Assembly: GCA_004554425.1 (NCBI GenBank)
Contig: SFMI01000052.1
Location: 1-11,156, forward strand
Length of the DNA stretch: 11,156 nucleotides
Direction of reading: 5' to 3'
Source: Candidatus Saccharimonadota bacterium
Lineage (GTDB): Bacteria; Eremiobacterota; Xenobia; Xenobiales; Xenobiaceae
Shown: in pieces, positions 1 to 7,055 of the stretch
Layout of the letters: the number at the start of each line of letters is the position of its first letter
Position numbering within the stretch: the stretch's first letter is position 1
Notes under the pieces: model-generated
What the model was told of the DNA's origin: nothing
Database searches by the model: none
What the model saw: the letters and a program-made list of their open reading frames with translations, nothing else
Position numbers and translations under genes: made by a program

Positions 1-1
1 A

Positions 2-550
2 AAGCTGCAAATATTCGAAATAGTAGCAGTTATTATCCTTCTTGTGGTAAGTGTTATTTTACTTCCTCCTGTCATACAGGAGCATAAAAATTTTAAGACT
101 GCTGTAGCCTTTCATAACATGGGCCACGAGCATCTTCACAGCAATAACAACGCAGCCGCTCTAGAATGCTTTCAAACCGCTATAAAAACCTATCCTATGG
201 AAGAGAGCTTCTTAGAGATAGCCAGCATTCATCACTTCAACGGTAACCATGCTAAGGAAATAGAGGTCTATCGTGAAGGTCTTAAAGCCATCAAAGATAG
301 TGTTAAGTTGCGCTGCGCTATAGCTGCTGAATATTACTTGCAAGAAAAATATGACGAAGCTATTACCGAATTGGAAATCGCTCTCGAAATAGATCCCAAT
401 GATTCAGAGGCCCAAAATCTTCTGAAGCATTGTCAAAAATATAAAGCTCATCCGGAACAACGCGGTGAGCACAAACTCAGCCAAGAAGAACTCAACAAAC
501 ATTATAATCTAAACGATCACGATGGATGTCAAATTCATCAGCACCATTAG
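2..550 (+). CDS. Membrane-anchored TPR-repeat protein (5' end outside window)
   Basis: The reading frame is open from base 2, so the gene begins upstream of the window. The first possible start inside it, GTG at 44, lies in the middle of a hydrophobic helix and would destroy it. Counting from the codon at base 2, residues 5-24 form one strongly hydrophobic membrane segment (IFEIVAVIILLVVSVILL), with only a few residues before it. Residues about 33-66, 67-99 and 100-133 read as three consecutive TPR units; the last is the clearest, with the family pattern Y..Q.KYDEAI..LE.ALEIDP. A partial capping helix follows. The tail is polar and ends in a histidine-rich stretch (HDGCQIHQHH). TPR domains are protein-protein interaction scaffolds, so this is probably an anchored adaptor; the partner and the side of the membrane are unknown. 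A terminator lies about 50 bases downstream, so this is the last gene of its transcript. Confidence 0.8.
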   Translation, partial: KLQIFEIVAVIILLVVSVILLPPVIQEHKNFKTAVAFHNMGHEHLHSNNNAAALECFQTAIKTYPMEESFLEIASIHHFNGNHAKEIEVYREGLKAIKDSVKLRCAIAAEYYLQEKYDEAITELEIALEIDPNDSEAQNLLKHCQKYKAHPEQRGEHKLSQEELNKHYNLNDHDGCQIHQHH

Positions 551-597
551 TTCGGCTACTGAGTAGTGAGAACTGAGAAATAGCATAAAAAGGTGCC

Positions 598-638
598 TAG
601 GCTGCAGTGTGGAATTTAGCAGCCTATTATTATTTTTT
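598..638 (+). terminator. Rho-independent terminator after the TPR gene
   Basis: An 8-bp perfect stem, TAGGCTGC (598-605) with GCAGCCTA (619-626), encloses a 13-nt loop. It is followed at once by the T-rich run TTATTATTTTTT (627-638). It stands 48 bases after the TPR stop codon and faces the right way to end that transcript. The loop is longer than usual, which lowers confidence slightly. Confidence 0.75.
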
Positions 639-650
639 AGCTTCGGAACT

Positions 651-684
651 CTTCGCCGAATTGTAACCAATAAGATCGGCGAAG
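651..684 (+). promoter_or_regulatory. Stem-loop / inverted repeat in the lipoprotein leader
   Basis: CTTCGCCGA (651-659) and TCGGCGAAG (676-684) form a 9-bp perfect inverted repeat around a 16-nt spacer. No T-run follows, so it is not an intrinsic terminator. It lies 70-100 bases upstream of the lipoprotein start, and a smaller inverted pair (CGGCT at 695-699, AGCCG at 713-717) follows. It could be an operator half-site pair or an mRNA leader hairpin; the sequence does not decide. I found no convincing -35/-10 pair between 551 and 754. Confidence 0.4.
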
Positions 685-731
685 CTCCAGAGCGCGGCTG
701 TCAGTTTTCAGTAGCCGTTTAGTATCATTGC

Positions 732-745
732 GAAAGGATCCTTTC
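732..745. promoter_or_regulatory. Perfect 14-bp palindrome overlapping the ribosome-binding region
   Basis: GAAAGGATCCTTTC is its own reverse complement over all 14 bases. It contains the only Shine-Dalgarno-like sequence (AAAGGA, 733-738) upstream of the lipoprotein ATG at 755. The gap from AAAGGA to the ATG is 16 bases, longer than ideal, though folding of the palindrome would shorten it. It may be an operator or a translation-control hairpin, or chance. Confidence 0.35.
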
Positions 746-754
746 AACTTTATC

Positions 755-2368
755 ATGGCGAAGAAGAACACATTCGGTTTCATTGCTTTTACAGCTGCCG
801 CCAGTCTGGGATTAGCCCTTACGGCAGCCGGCTGCGGTACTCACAACGGCTCTACAACTCTCGCCACCTTAGGCGGCAACAACAATGTTATTTTCAAATA
901 TTCTTTAGCTGCCTCCGCTTCCGGGCGCACCTTTATATCCAGAGACATTACTAAAGTAAGCTATAGCTTTACCGACTCCAGAGGTAATGTTGTAAAGACA
1001 ACCGGTTCCTACGATTTGAAGCACTCTGACGTAAATACAAATCGTGATATATCTGTTCCCAGTGTGCCCAGTACAGCTAAAGCTGCTACAGCCGCCTATT
1101 ATGACTCCTTCGGCTCTATCGTAGCTGTAGGCATCAATGACATTTCTTGGGATTACGACAATGCCGAAGCTGTAGTTTCTAATCCTCAAGTTGCTGGTTT
1201 TGAAATTCCTACTCAAGTCACTCTCCAGGCTAACCGTTATGTCTTGAGCCCAGAAGAAACTACCACTTTAAGCTTACCCGTACAAACAAACGACGACAGC
1301 GGCAAAGTAATCAACCTTATCTCCTTCGCCGATGTTACTGGTATGGACGAATATACCGATGTCTTGAGCAAGAGTGACAAAGGTCAAACTTACACAGGCG
1401 TAAGCTTTACCGGCACACACAAAGGCACAGTCCCTGCCAAAGCTGTCAAAGCCGTTGTTCCTGTGGCCAGCGGCAATCTTACCGCTTTCTTGCAGCAGCC
1501 TATCTACGTGACTGCTCAAACTCTCGAGTCTATCAAAGTTTCTCCTGCCCAAATCGACGGCCAAGAGGTTACTGTTTATGGCGCCGATACTGAAGAGCCT
1601 TACAGCAAAGTGCTGATGTCTACTTCCGACGCTAAAAACGCCAACTTGGGACAAAAAGTCTTAGCTCTGCACAATGCTCCCAAGAATGGTGAGCAACCCG
1701 TTACCGAAGTTGTAGCCGTAGGAGCTCAGTCTTTTGTCGCTACTGCTATCTATAGCGATACTAACGGTCGCGGCCCTGTTCCTGAGAATATCGACGTAAC
1801 TAACGATACCGATTTTACCATCGAACAAAGTGGCGAAGTAGTTTCTGTTGTAGACAATACAGTTAACGTTAATAGCGCTCCCGATAAAGCTTATATTGCT
1901 AAAGTCACGGCTTCTTACAATGATAATGGCAAACTCGATACGCCGCTTACCGATGCTCATACTTTACGCGTCTACCCAGCCGATGCTTTCGTATTCTTTA
2001 GCGACCCTGATAGCATAGATTGGTCAGTATCGTCCCTTAAGCCTGCTGATATTCCTAAAGAAGGCTACGAAGTTGAAGTATTTGGTAACCTCTTCTATAA
2101 CCCAGATGACATTGAAGGTACCACCACTCTGTGCGCCAACAACTTTGTGTTACCCAAAACTATCGTTTCCGAATATCCCGAAGCTAAAGCTACCGGTACA
2201 ACTCAAGGTGGAGCTGTAAGTGCGAGCAAAGTTATTGACAACAAATACAGAATCACAATCGATAAGGAATTAACTGCCAATTGGACTGTAACCTTAGAAA
2301 AAGAAGCTTACAGCAAACTCGACTTACCTGAGTTCACAGGACTGACGATCGAAATCACTCAGCCTTAA
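755..2368 (+). CDS. Large secreted lipoprotein with Big2-like beta-sandwich segments
   Basis: I chose the ATG at 755 over an in-frame TTG at 728 because it gives a compact signal peptide: MAKK, then a hydrophobic core (residues 7-22), then LTAAGC with the lipidation cysteine at residue 27. The -3 position of the lipobox is Ala rather than the usual Leu, so lipidation is likely but not certain. The mature part (about 510 residues) is rich in Thr, Ser, Val and Asp, has few cysteines and no membrane segments, and alternates like beta-strands. Residues about 255-408 (for example LESIKVSPAQ, later FVATAIYSD and IAKVTASYNDNG) resemble tandem bacterial Ig-like group 2 folds, found in surface and adhesion proteins. 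An N-terminal beta-rich segment (about 44-152) and a C-terminal one (about 410-537) match nothing I recognise. It has its own leader and terminator, so it is probably transcribed alone. The role is unknown; surface structure or adhesion is inference only. Confidence 0.8.
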   Translation: MAKKNTFGFIAFTAAASLGLALTAAGCGTHNGSTTLATLGGNNNVIFKYSLAASASGRTFISRDITKVSYSFTDSRGNVVKTTGSYDLKHSDVNTNRDISVPSVPSTAKAATAAYYDSFGSIVAVGINDISWDYDNAEAVVSNPQVAGFEIPTQVTLQANRYVLSPEETTTLSLPVQTNDDSGKVINLISFADVTGMDEYTDVLSKSDKGQTYTGVSFTGTHKGTVPAKAVKAVVPVASGNLTAFLQQPIYVTAQTLESIKVSPAQIDGQEVTVYGADTEEPYSKVLMSTSDAKNANLGQKVLALHNAPKNGEQPVTEVVAVGAQSFVATAIYSDTNGRGPVPENIDVTNDTDFTIEQSGEVVSVVDNTVNVNSAPDKAYIAKVTASYNDNGKLDTPLTDAHTLRVYPADAFVFFSDPDSIDWSVSSLKPADIPKEGYEVEVFGNLFYNPDDIEGTTTLCANNFVLPKTIVSEYPEAKATGTTQGGAVSASKVIDNKYRITIDKELTANWTVTLEKEAYSKLDLPEFTGLTIEITQP

Positions 2369-2420
2369 CTATCGAGAAATAGATAAGGACTTAGCGACAA
2401 TAAGTTCGCCTTTATAGCAA

Positions 2421-2460
2421 AAAGGCCCGGGAGAGAAAATCTCCCGGGCCTTTCATTTTT
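2421..2460. terminator. Strong, probably bidirectional, intrinsic terminator
   Basis: A 14-bp perfect GC-rich stem, AAAGGCCCGGGAGA (2421-2434) with TCTCCCGGGCCTTT (2440-2453), closes a 5-nt loop. On the + strand it runs into CATTTTT. On the - strand it ends in a run of five T before GC, because the A residues before the stem read as T there. It sits between the convergent lipoprotein (ends 2368) and radical SAM gene (ends 2494), the usual place for a shared terminator. Confidence 0.9.
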
Positions 2461-2493
2461 ATATATGCAATCTTTGTATGATTATTATTGAAA

Positions 2494-4173
2494 TTAGATA
2501 CCGCTCCAATTACGTCTTTCTATAAAAGTACTGGGCTCTACAGTAAAGCCATTTTTTAAACGCATGGCTTCACGACGTATAGAAGCCAAAATAACCGGCC
2601 CGCTAATCATACCAATTACTTTGGTTAGAGAACCGAAATCGTGAGCGAATTGCTCACGCAAAGTGTGAATACGCTCTTGCACATTACGATTTGACTCTTT
2701 AAAGTATTGCTCCATAGCCCACAAAGCACCGTAAGCGTAACGACGAATAGTAGCAGAATCTTGTTCTAAACGACGCAAAACTCTCTTGTTATCATATTTC
2801 TGGAAATTTTTCCAGCCTTTCCATACAGTATTTATTACCCTAAAGACGCTGGGACCATTGACATCGTAATCAGCTTGGAAAGCTCTAAGCAAAAATTCTT
2901 CACTTTGCTCAGGAGTAATATGCGGGTGCTTAAAGTTAAAGCGATACTGACCATGAATGTCTGCTAAGTCAACATCTTCAAGCATAGCACCCTTAGCGGC
3001 TTGCTCTCGGAATAACGGCGTACCTGGTAATGGAGTATAAAGCATAAACTGATGGAAATCGGTATTATGTTTAATGGCACGAGCGATCACTTGATCGATA
3101 TTTTCTGGGGTATGGTTTTCTAAACCAATAATACTAGAGCCCAAAATTTTTATGCCCAATTCTTGAAGTTGTCCCACAAATTCCACTGAATCGCAGCCCT
3201 TAAGTTTGGCATATTGACTATCTTCGCCTTCAAGTCCCATCCAGAGCCAGGAAAGGCCCAAACGCAGCAATTCATCCATAGAATATTGACGCAAAGCGTT
3301 AGCTGAAGAGAAGCAATAAAGTGACCAAGCTTTGCCATCACGTTCCATTAAATCGAGCAATTCCATGGCTCTGGGACGATTAAGCAAGAAGTTCTCATCC
3401 ATAATAAAGAAGGAACTAGTGCCCAAACGGCGCTCAAAGCCGCACATCAGATTATAAAGTTCTTCGCCGCTATCGTAAAAAGTGACCGAGTGGCCTTTGC
3501 CTCCGAATAAAGCTGAAGTAGCGCAGAAATTGCATCCCATAGGACAGCCCACAGAAGTAATTACTGTGGCAGCGGTATCTTGGCTGCTATTCTTAACATC
3601 AAAGCCGAAAAGGCGGGTTCCAAATCCAGAAACGATATCAGGATGGACAATTTTGGCCGTTTCATCTTCACCCAAGAAGTGACGGAACCAGCTGACCCCT
3701 TCTCCTTTAGAGATATAATCGGCATCGATCATATTCTCCAATCCAGGGATAGAAGCCACATGACCACCGACAACGATAACACTGTGCGGAGAATAGCGAC
3801 GTACCAATTGACACATGCGATGTACTTTATGCACATTGGCTACGATGCCGCTAATACCGACTATATCGTAATTGCCGACTTGTAATTCATGAATAAATTT
3901 CTCTTGAGTGGGGAAATCAAGTACGGTAGACGGAGCCTGAATATTTTGTTGAATAAACATTAGGCCCCAAGAGCGATGGAACATACGCAAAGAAAAGGGG
4001 CCTTGCACTCGCGTAACTTGGTTATGATAAAGCTCCATAGGGTTGATGGCACGGCTGCCAAAAGAGTCGTTTTGAGCATAAGGCCCGAATACCGACGAAA
4101 ACAAAATAGTCGGTTTGCCTTGGCCTTTTCCTTTATAAATCGGACGCTCAATTTTGGGAGTTTCTGAGCTCAT
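2494..4173 (-). CDS. B12-binding-domain radical SAM protein
   Basis: The 559-residue product has the standard order of this superfamily. A Rossmann-like cobalamin-binding region spans about 70-170 (YDIVGISGIV at 102-111, VVGGHVAS at 134-141, KGEG at 156-159). A radical SAM barrel spans about 200-390, with the cluster motif C210-P-M-G-C214-N-F-C217. Also visible are MDENFL (258-263), WMGLEGE (311-317) and YTPLPGTPLF (379-388). A helical C-terminal part (about 415-559) begins with HPHITPEQSEEF. The three cysteines bind the 4Fe-4S cluster that cleaves S-adenosylmethionine. The base-on DxHxxG cobalamin motif is not evident. Members act on varied substrates (methyl transfers, ring rearrangements), and I cannot assign one here. 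It is cytoplasmic with no membrane segment. No biosynthetic neighbour helps, and it appears to be a single-gene unit with a weak promoter candidate close upstream. Start: ATG, with a poorly spaced purine-rich site before it. Confidence 0.9.
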   Translation of the reverse strand: MSSETPKIERPIYKGKGQGKPTILFSSVFGPYAQNDSFGSRAINPMELYHNQVTRVQGPFSLRMFHRSWGLMFIQQNIQAPSTVLDFPTQEKFIHELQVGNYDIVGISGIVANVHKVHRMCQLVRRYSPHSVIVVGGHVASIPGLENMIDADYISKGEGVSWFRHFLGEDETAKIVHPDIVSGFGTRLFGFDVKNSSQDTAATVITSVGCPMGCNFCATSALFGGKGHSVTFYDSGEELYNLMCGFERRLGTSSFFIMDENFLLNRPRAMELLDLMERDGKAWSLYCFSSANALRQYSMDELLRLGLSWLWMGLEGEDSQYAKLKGCDSVEFVGQLQELGIKILGSSIIGLENHTPENIDQVIARAIKHNTDFHQFMLYTPLPGTPLFREQAAKGAMLEDVDLADIHGQYRFNFKHPHITPEQSEEFLLRAFQADYDVNGPSVFRVINTVWKGWKNFQKYDNKRVLRRLEQDSATIRRYAYGALWAMEQYFKESNRNVQERIHTLREQFAHDFGSLTKVIGMISGPVILASIRREAMRLKNGFTVEPSTFIERRNWSGI

Positions 4174-4194
4174 TTTGCGAATCTAACCTACCTT

Positions 4195-4224
4195 TTTATA
4201 AAAAAAGCAGTAAATCCACTCCAA
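4195..4224 (-). promoter_or_regulatory. Weak promoter candidate for the radical SAM gene
   Basis: Read on the - strand, TTGGAG (4224-4219) is followed after 18 bases by TATAAA (4200-4195), ending 21 bases before the ATG. The -10 element matches the sigma-70 consensus at five of six positions, the -35 at only three. The spacer contains a T-run. It is the best pair I see in the gap 4174-4450, but chance matches of this quality are common in AT-rich DNA. Confidence 0.3.
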
Positions 4225-4434
4225 AAATTAGCGCTGCAGCCAAGTTAAAATACAATTTACAACCTTTATTGCATACTATCGCCAAGCTTAAGAGTGCATT
4301 TTCTGCGCCGACCTATCCCCAAAAAGATAAATAGCCGGACTCTCTTGATAAGGCCGAGAGTTCGTAAAGCCACAGTTGCAAACCTGCCTTAAAAAAAGAC
4401 AAACTGTCGATAAAGCAGCCTGTTTTGCGACTAA

Positions 4435-4463
4435 TTCAGCAAAATAAAGGTCAATTTGCTGAA
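4435..4463 (-). other. Hairpin spanning the recQ stop codon
   Basis: TTCAGCAAA (4435-4443) and TTTGCTGAA (4455-4463) form a 9-bp inverted repeat with an 11-nt loop. One arm lies in the last recQ codons and the other just after the TGA stop (4453-4451). No T-run follows on the - strand, so it is not a standard intrinsic terminator; it may protect the 3' end of the operon mRNA. The rest of the 277-bp gap holds only weaker pairs: a 4-bp stem before seven T on the - strand (4391-4408) and a 6-bp inverted pair (4339-4361). I see no gene or RNA there. Confidence 0.4.
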
Positions 4464-6544
4464 CGTTCCTCTACCAAAAATTCGGCAACCACAGACAGCA
4501 TAGAAGTTCCATATTTTTGTAATTTAACTATGCCAAAGCCAGAAATTTGCGCAAGTTCTCCTAAAGTACGCGGCCTCTGTTGAGCCATAGCCAATAGAGA
4601 GGCGTCATGTAACACTAAATAAGGAGCAATTCCTTCTTGACGAGCCAATTCCATGCGTTTGCGCCGCAAGACTTCAAATAGTTCACTTACCGAACGCGCC
4701 TCCAAGTTGGCCTCAGAACGCTCAGTCAGAGTATTTAATACCGAGCGTTTAGCTTGTCTAGCCTCTTTTTTCAATTTGGTAGCTTTAATCTCTTCATCTA
4801 TACGTAAAGGCAGCTTTATTTTGCCCTCTAACACGTCCCTGCTGCGCTTGGTAAGTTTTATACTACCATAACCAGCCAAATCTACTTTGAGGTATCCTGC
4901 CGCCATGAGTTGACGAAAAACAGAAGTCCATTGCTTCACGCTCAGCTCTTTGCCTATAGCATAAGTGCTCAGTTTATCGTGTCCTTGAGCCAGTAAGCGC
5001 TCAGTTTTAGCTCCACGCAAAACATCAATCAGATAAGCTGCTCCGTAAAGTTGACCCGTTCTGTAAACACAAGAAAGGGCTTTTTGAGCATAAACTAGTC
5101 CGTCTACCGAGCGAGGTGGATTAGTGCAATTATCGCAATATCCACAATGCTCTTTAGCTTCTTCGCCAAAATATTCCAAAAGAGCGCGACGTCGACAAGA
5201 AACAGTTTCACAAAAACCTAAAAGAGCCCGCAATTTGCGTTTTTCAATATTCTTATGCAATTCATCTGCTGACGAATTTTCTATAAAGTTCTGGCGCATA
5301 ACAATATCGGACATATTGTATGAGAGCCAAGCAGAAGAAGGTAAACCATCTCTACCGGCACGACCCGTTTCCTGATAGTATGCCTCTACACTGCTGGGAA
5401 GACAAAAATGAGCAACAAAACGTACGTTAGGCTTATCTATGCCCATGCCAAAAGCCACTGTCGCAACCATGATAATGGCCTCTTCTTGGACAAAACGCGT
5501 CTGATTGGCAGCTCTTTCTTCGTTGCTCATGCCAGCATGATAAGGTAAAGCATCATACCCCAAATCACACAACCACTGGGCTGTTTTCTCAACATCTTTG
5601 CGCGTTAGGCAATAGACTATACCTGAATCTCCACGATGTTTATTTTGCAAAAAAGCTAGAAAACGGCGTCTAGTCTCGGCCATTCCAGAAGCTTGAGCAC
5701 AAATACTGTAATAGATATTTGGCCGATCGAAGCTAGTGATAAAGCGTTTGGCTTCTTGTAAACCTAAATGATTAATTATATCACTTCGAGTAGCTTCATC
5801 AGCAGTAGCAGTAAGAGCAACCCAAGGAACTCCTGGAAAATGCTCGCGTAATTTGGCCAACTGGACGTATTCGGGGCGGAAATCGTGTCCCCATTGCGAC
5901 ACGCAATGGGCTTCGTCTATGGCAATAAGGGCTAAATGAGACGAGCCTAACATTTCTATAAACCCGTCCATTATGGCCCGCTCCGGAGAGACATAAAGCA
6001 AGTCTAACTGTCCGGAGAAAATTTTGGCACAGATGCGGCGGGCTTCCTGAGCTGTAAGAGAAGAATTCAAAAAGGCTGCCCGCACCCCATTACCAACTAG
6101 AGCATCGACCTGATCTTGCATAAGAGCAATTAGGGGCGAAACTATCAAAGCTACACCGGAGCGCATTAGAGCCGGAATTTGATAGCATAAAGATTTTCCG
6201 CCACCAGTAGGCATCAGCACTATAGCGCTGCCACCGCGAGCCACATGTAAAATAATCTCCCGCTGAGGGCCGCGAAAGGAGTGATATCCGAAAACGCGCG
6301 ATAAAATTTGTTGAGCTTTTTGCTCAAGTTCAGCTTCGGACATACTATCGCACGGATCGATAAAAGAAGCCGCTCTCTCTTCATTATCCAAGAACTCTGT
6401 TGTTTGGAAATTATGCATCTCTTCAACAGGATCCGAATAAAAGAAATCATCGGCTTCAGTATAATCGCTGCCCCAGGAGTTCCCTTCTTCAATCTGGCTA
6501 TAGTCCTGATTGGGCTTTAATTTAGGCCTATTCTTCGTATTCAA
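4451..6544 (-). CDS. recQ: ATP-dependent DNA helicase RecQ with acidic N-terminal extension
   Basis: RecQ is a 3'-to-5' SF2 helicase that processes recombination intermediates and stalled forks. All hallmarks are present: motif 0 FGYHSFRGPQREII (85-98), Walker A MPTGGGKS with K117, DEAH at 210-213 followed by the aromatic-rich loop HCVSQWGHDFRPEY, LTATA (244-248), and motif VI QETGRAGRDG (391-400). The zinc site uses C450, C467, C470 and C473, the same spacing as E. coli RecQ C380/C397/C400/C403. An RQC winged-helix region (about 480-575) and a C-terminal HRDC domain (about 615-695) follow. The protein is 697 residues against about 610 in E. coli. Roughly half the excess is a 67-residue acidic, low-complexity N-terminal extension absent from ordinary RecQ. 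The start used is a TTG at 6544, 17 nt inside the preceding gene. Internal ATGs at 6418 (residue 43) and 6343 (residue 68, exactly where a normal RecQ begins) are alternatives, but neither has a clear ribosome-binding site. Confidence 0.95.
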   Translation of the reverse strand: MNTKNRPKLKPNQDYSQIEEGNSWGSDYTEADDFFYSDPVEEMHNFQTTEFLDNEERAASFIDPCDSMSEAELEQKAQQILSRVFGYHSFRGPQREIILHVARGGSAIVLMPTGGGKSLCYQIPALMRSGVALIVSPLIALMQDQVDALVGNGVRAAFLNSSLTAQEARRICAKIFSGQLDLLYVSPERAIMDGFIEMLGSSHLALIAIDEAHCVSQWGHDFRPEYVQLAKLREHFPGVPWVALTATADEATRSDIINHLGLQEAKRFITSFDRPNIYYSICAQASGMAETRRRFLAFLQNKHRGDSGIVYCLTRKDVEKTAQWLCDLGYDALPYHAGMSNEERAANQTRFVQEEAIIMVATVAFGMGIDKPNVRFVAHFCLPSSVEAYYQETGRAGRDGLPSSAWLSYNMSDIVMRQNFIENSSADELHKNIEKRKLRALLGFCETVSCRRRALLEYFGEEAKEHCGYCDNCTNPPRSVDGLVYAQKALSCVYRTGQLYGAAYLIDVLRGAKTERLLAQGHDKLSTYAIGKELSVKQWTSVFRQLMAAGYLKVDLAGYGSIKLTKRSRDVLEGKIKLPLRIDEEIKATKLKKEARQAKRSVLNTLTERSEANLEARSVSELFEVLRRKRMELARQEGIAPYLVLHDASLLAMAQQRPRTLGELAQISGFGIVKLQKYGTSMLSVVAEFLVEERSAN

Positions 6545-7049
6545 AGTCGGCTTCTTCCAATTTATCTTTGTTGCCGTCAGCCTCGCGCTGAGAAGCCATG
6601 GCTACCATAAAAGCATCGTCGAAATCAGCAATCAAATCACGCAAGTGGATAAAAGCCATGCGTGCTCCGGCTAATTCATTAAAAATAGGGGTCTCCTCTA
6701 TGGGCGGCTTCCTATCTTCTTCCTCTTCATCACAACTATCTTCACACTCACAAAAGCAATCATGATGTACATGAGCTTCTTCAGTTTCTTCGCCCACAGG
6801 CTGAGTCGAATCGCAATTGACCAGACGAGGCAAAACTTCCACATACAAATTCTTAGCGCTGACCATAATTTCAGCCAAACGATAAGCCACGCTTTCACGC
6901 TCGCCTGGCAAAAGACAATTTTGTTCTTTTAACTTATCATGCACAACCTTGGTTATGGCTATTTCCTCGCTACCCGGCTCCAACTCTGGGACGGAAGCAG
7001 GAATAAACTGCTCTTCTGAATTTAGTTTTTCTTCTGAATTGCTATACAT
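6528..7049 (-). CDS. Small acidic protein with a Cys/His cluster, unknown function
   Basis: I do not recognise this 173-residue protein. It is very acidic at both ends and has no signal peptide or membrane segment, so it is probably cytoplasmic. A helical segment (about 28-76) is followed by a compact cluster, H93-V-H95-H96-D-C98-F-C100-E-C102 with C106, leading into a run of Asp/Glu (107-112). Seven potential metal ligands in 14 residues suggest metal binding, but the pattern is not a named zinc-finger or ferredoxin motif. A second amphipathic helix (about 122-152) and an acidic tail follow. The ATG at 7049 lies 6 nt after the stop of the upstream gene, with AAAGG inside that gene's end at a long spacing. 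Its own 3' end overlaps the recQ start by 17 nt, so the two are likely translationally coupled. That coupling and the shared acidic character with the RecQ extension are the only functional hints. Confidence 0.75.
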   Translation of the reverse strand: MYSNSEEKLNSEEQFIPASVPELEPGSEEIAITKVVHDKLKEQNCLLPGERESVAYRLAEIMVSAKNLYVEVLPRLVNCDSTQPVGEETEEAHVHHDCFCECEDSCDEEEEDRKPPIEETPIFNELAGARMAFIHLRDLIADFDDAFMVAMASQREADGNKDKLEEADFEYEE

Positions 7050-7055
7050 AGCTAA

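Noticed and set aside
44..550. GTG at 44 as the start of the TPR gene
   Set aside because: The frame is open to base 2 and the upstream codons complete a membrane helix, so 44 is only the first start-like codon in the window.
728..754. TTG at 728 as the lipoprotein start
   Set aside because: It would add nine residues, including DP, before the signal peptide and overlap the ribosome-binding-like AAAGGA; ATG 755 gives a normal lipoprotein signal.
905..1960. Three antisense open frames on the - strand within the lipoprotein gene
   Set aside because: They are shadows of a long, clearly coding + strand frame and have no domain, signal or ribosome-binding site of their own.
4339..4361. ACTCTC/GAGAGT inverted pair in the intergenic gap
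   Set aside because: A 6-bp stem with an 11-nt loop and no adjacent T-run; expected by chance in a gap of this size.
4391..4408. GACA/TGTC hairpin followed by seven T on the - strand as the operon terminator
   Set aside because: The stem is only 4 bp with a 3-nt loop, too weak to call alone, though the T-run is real.
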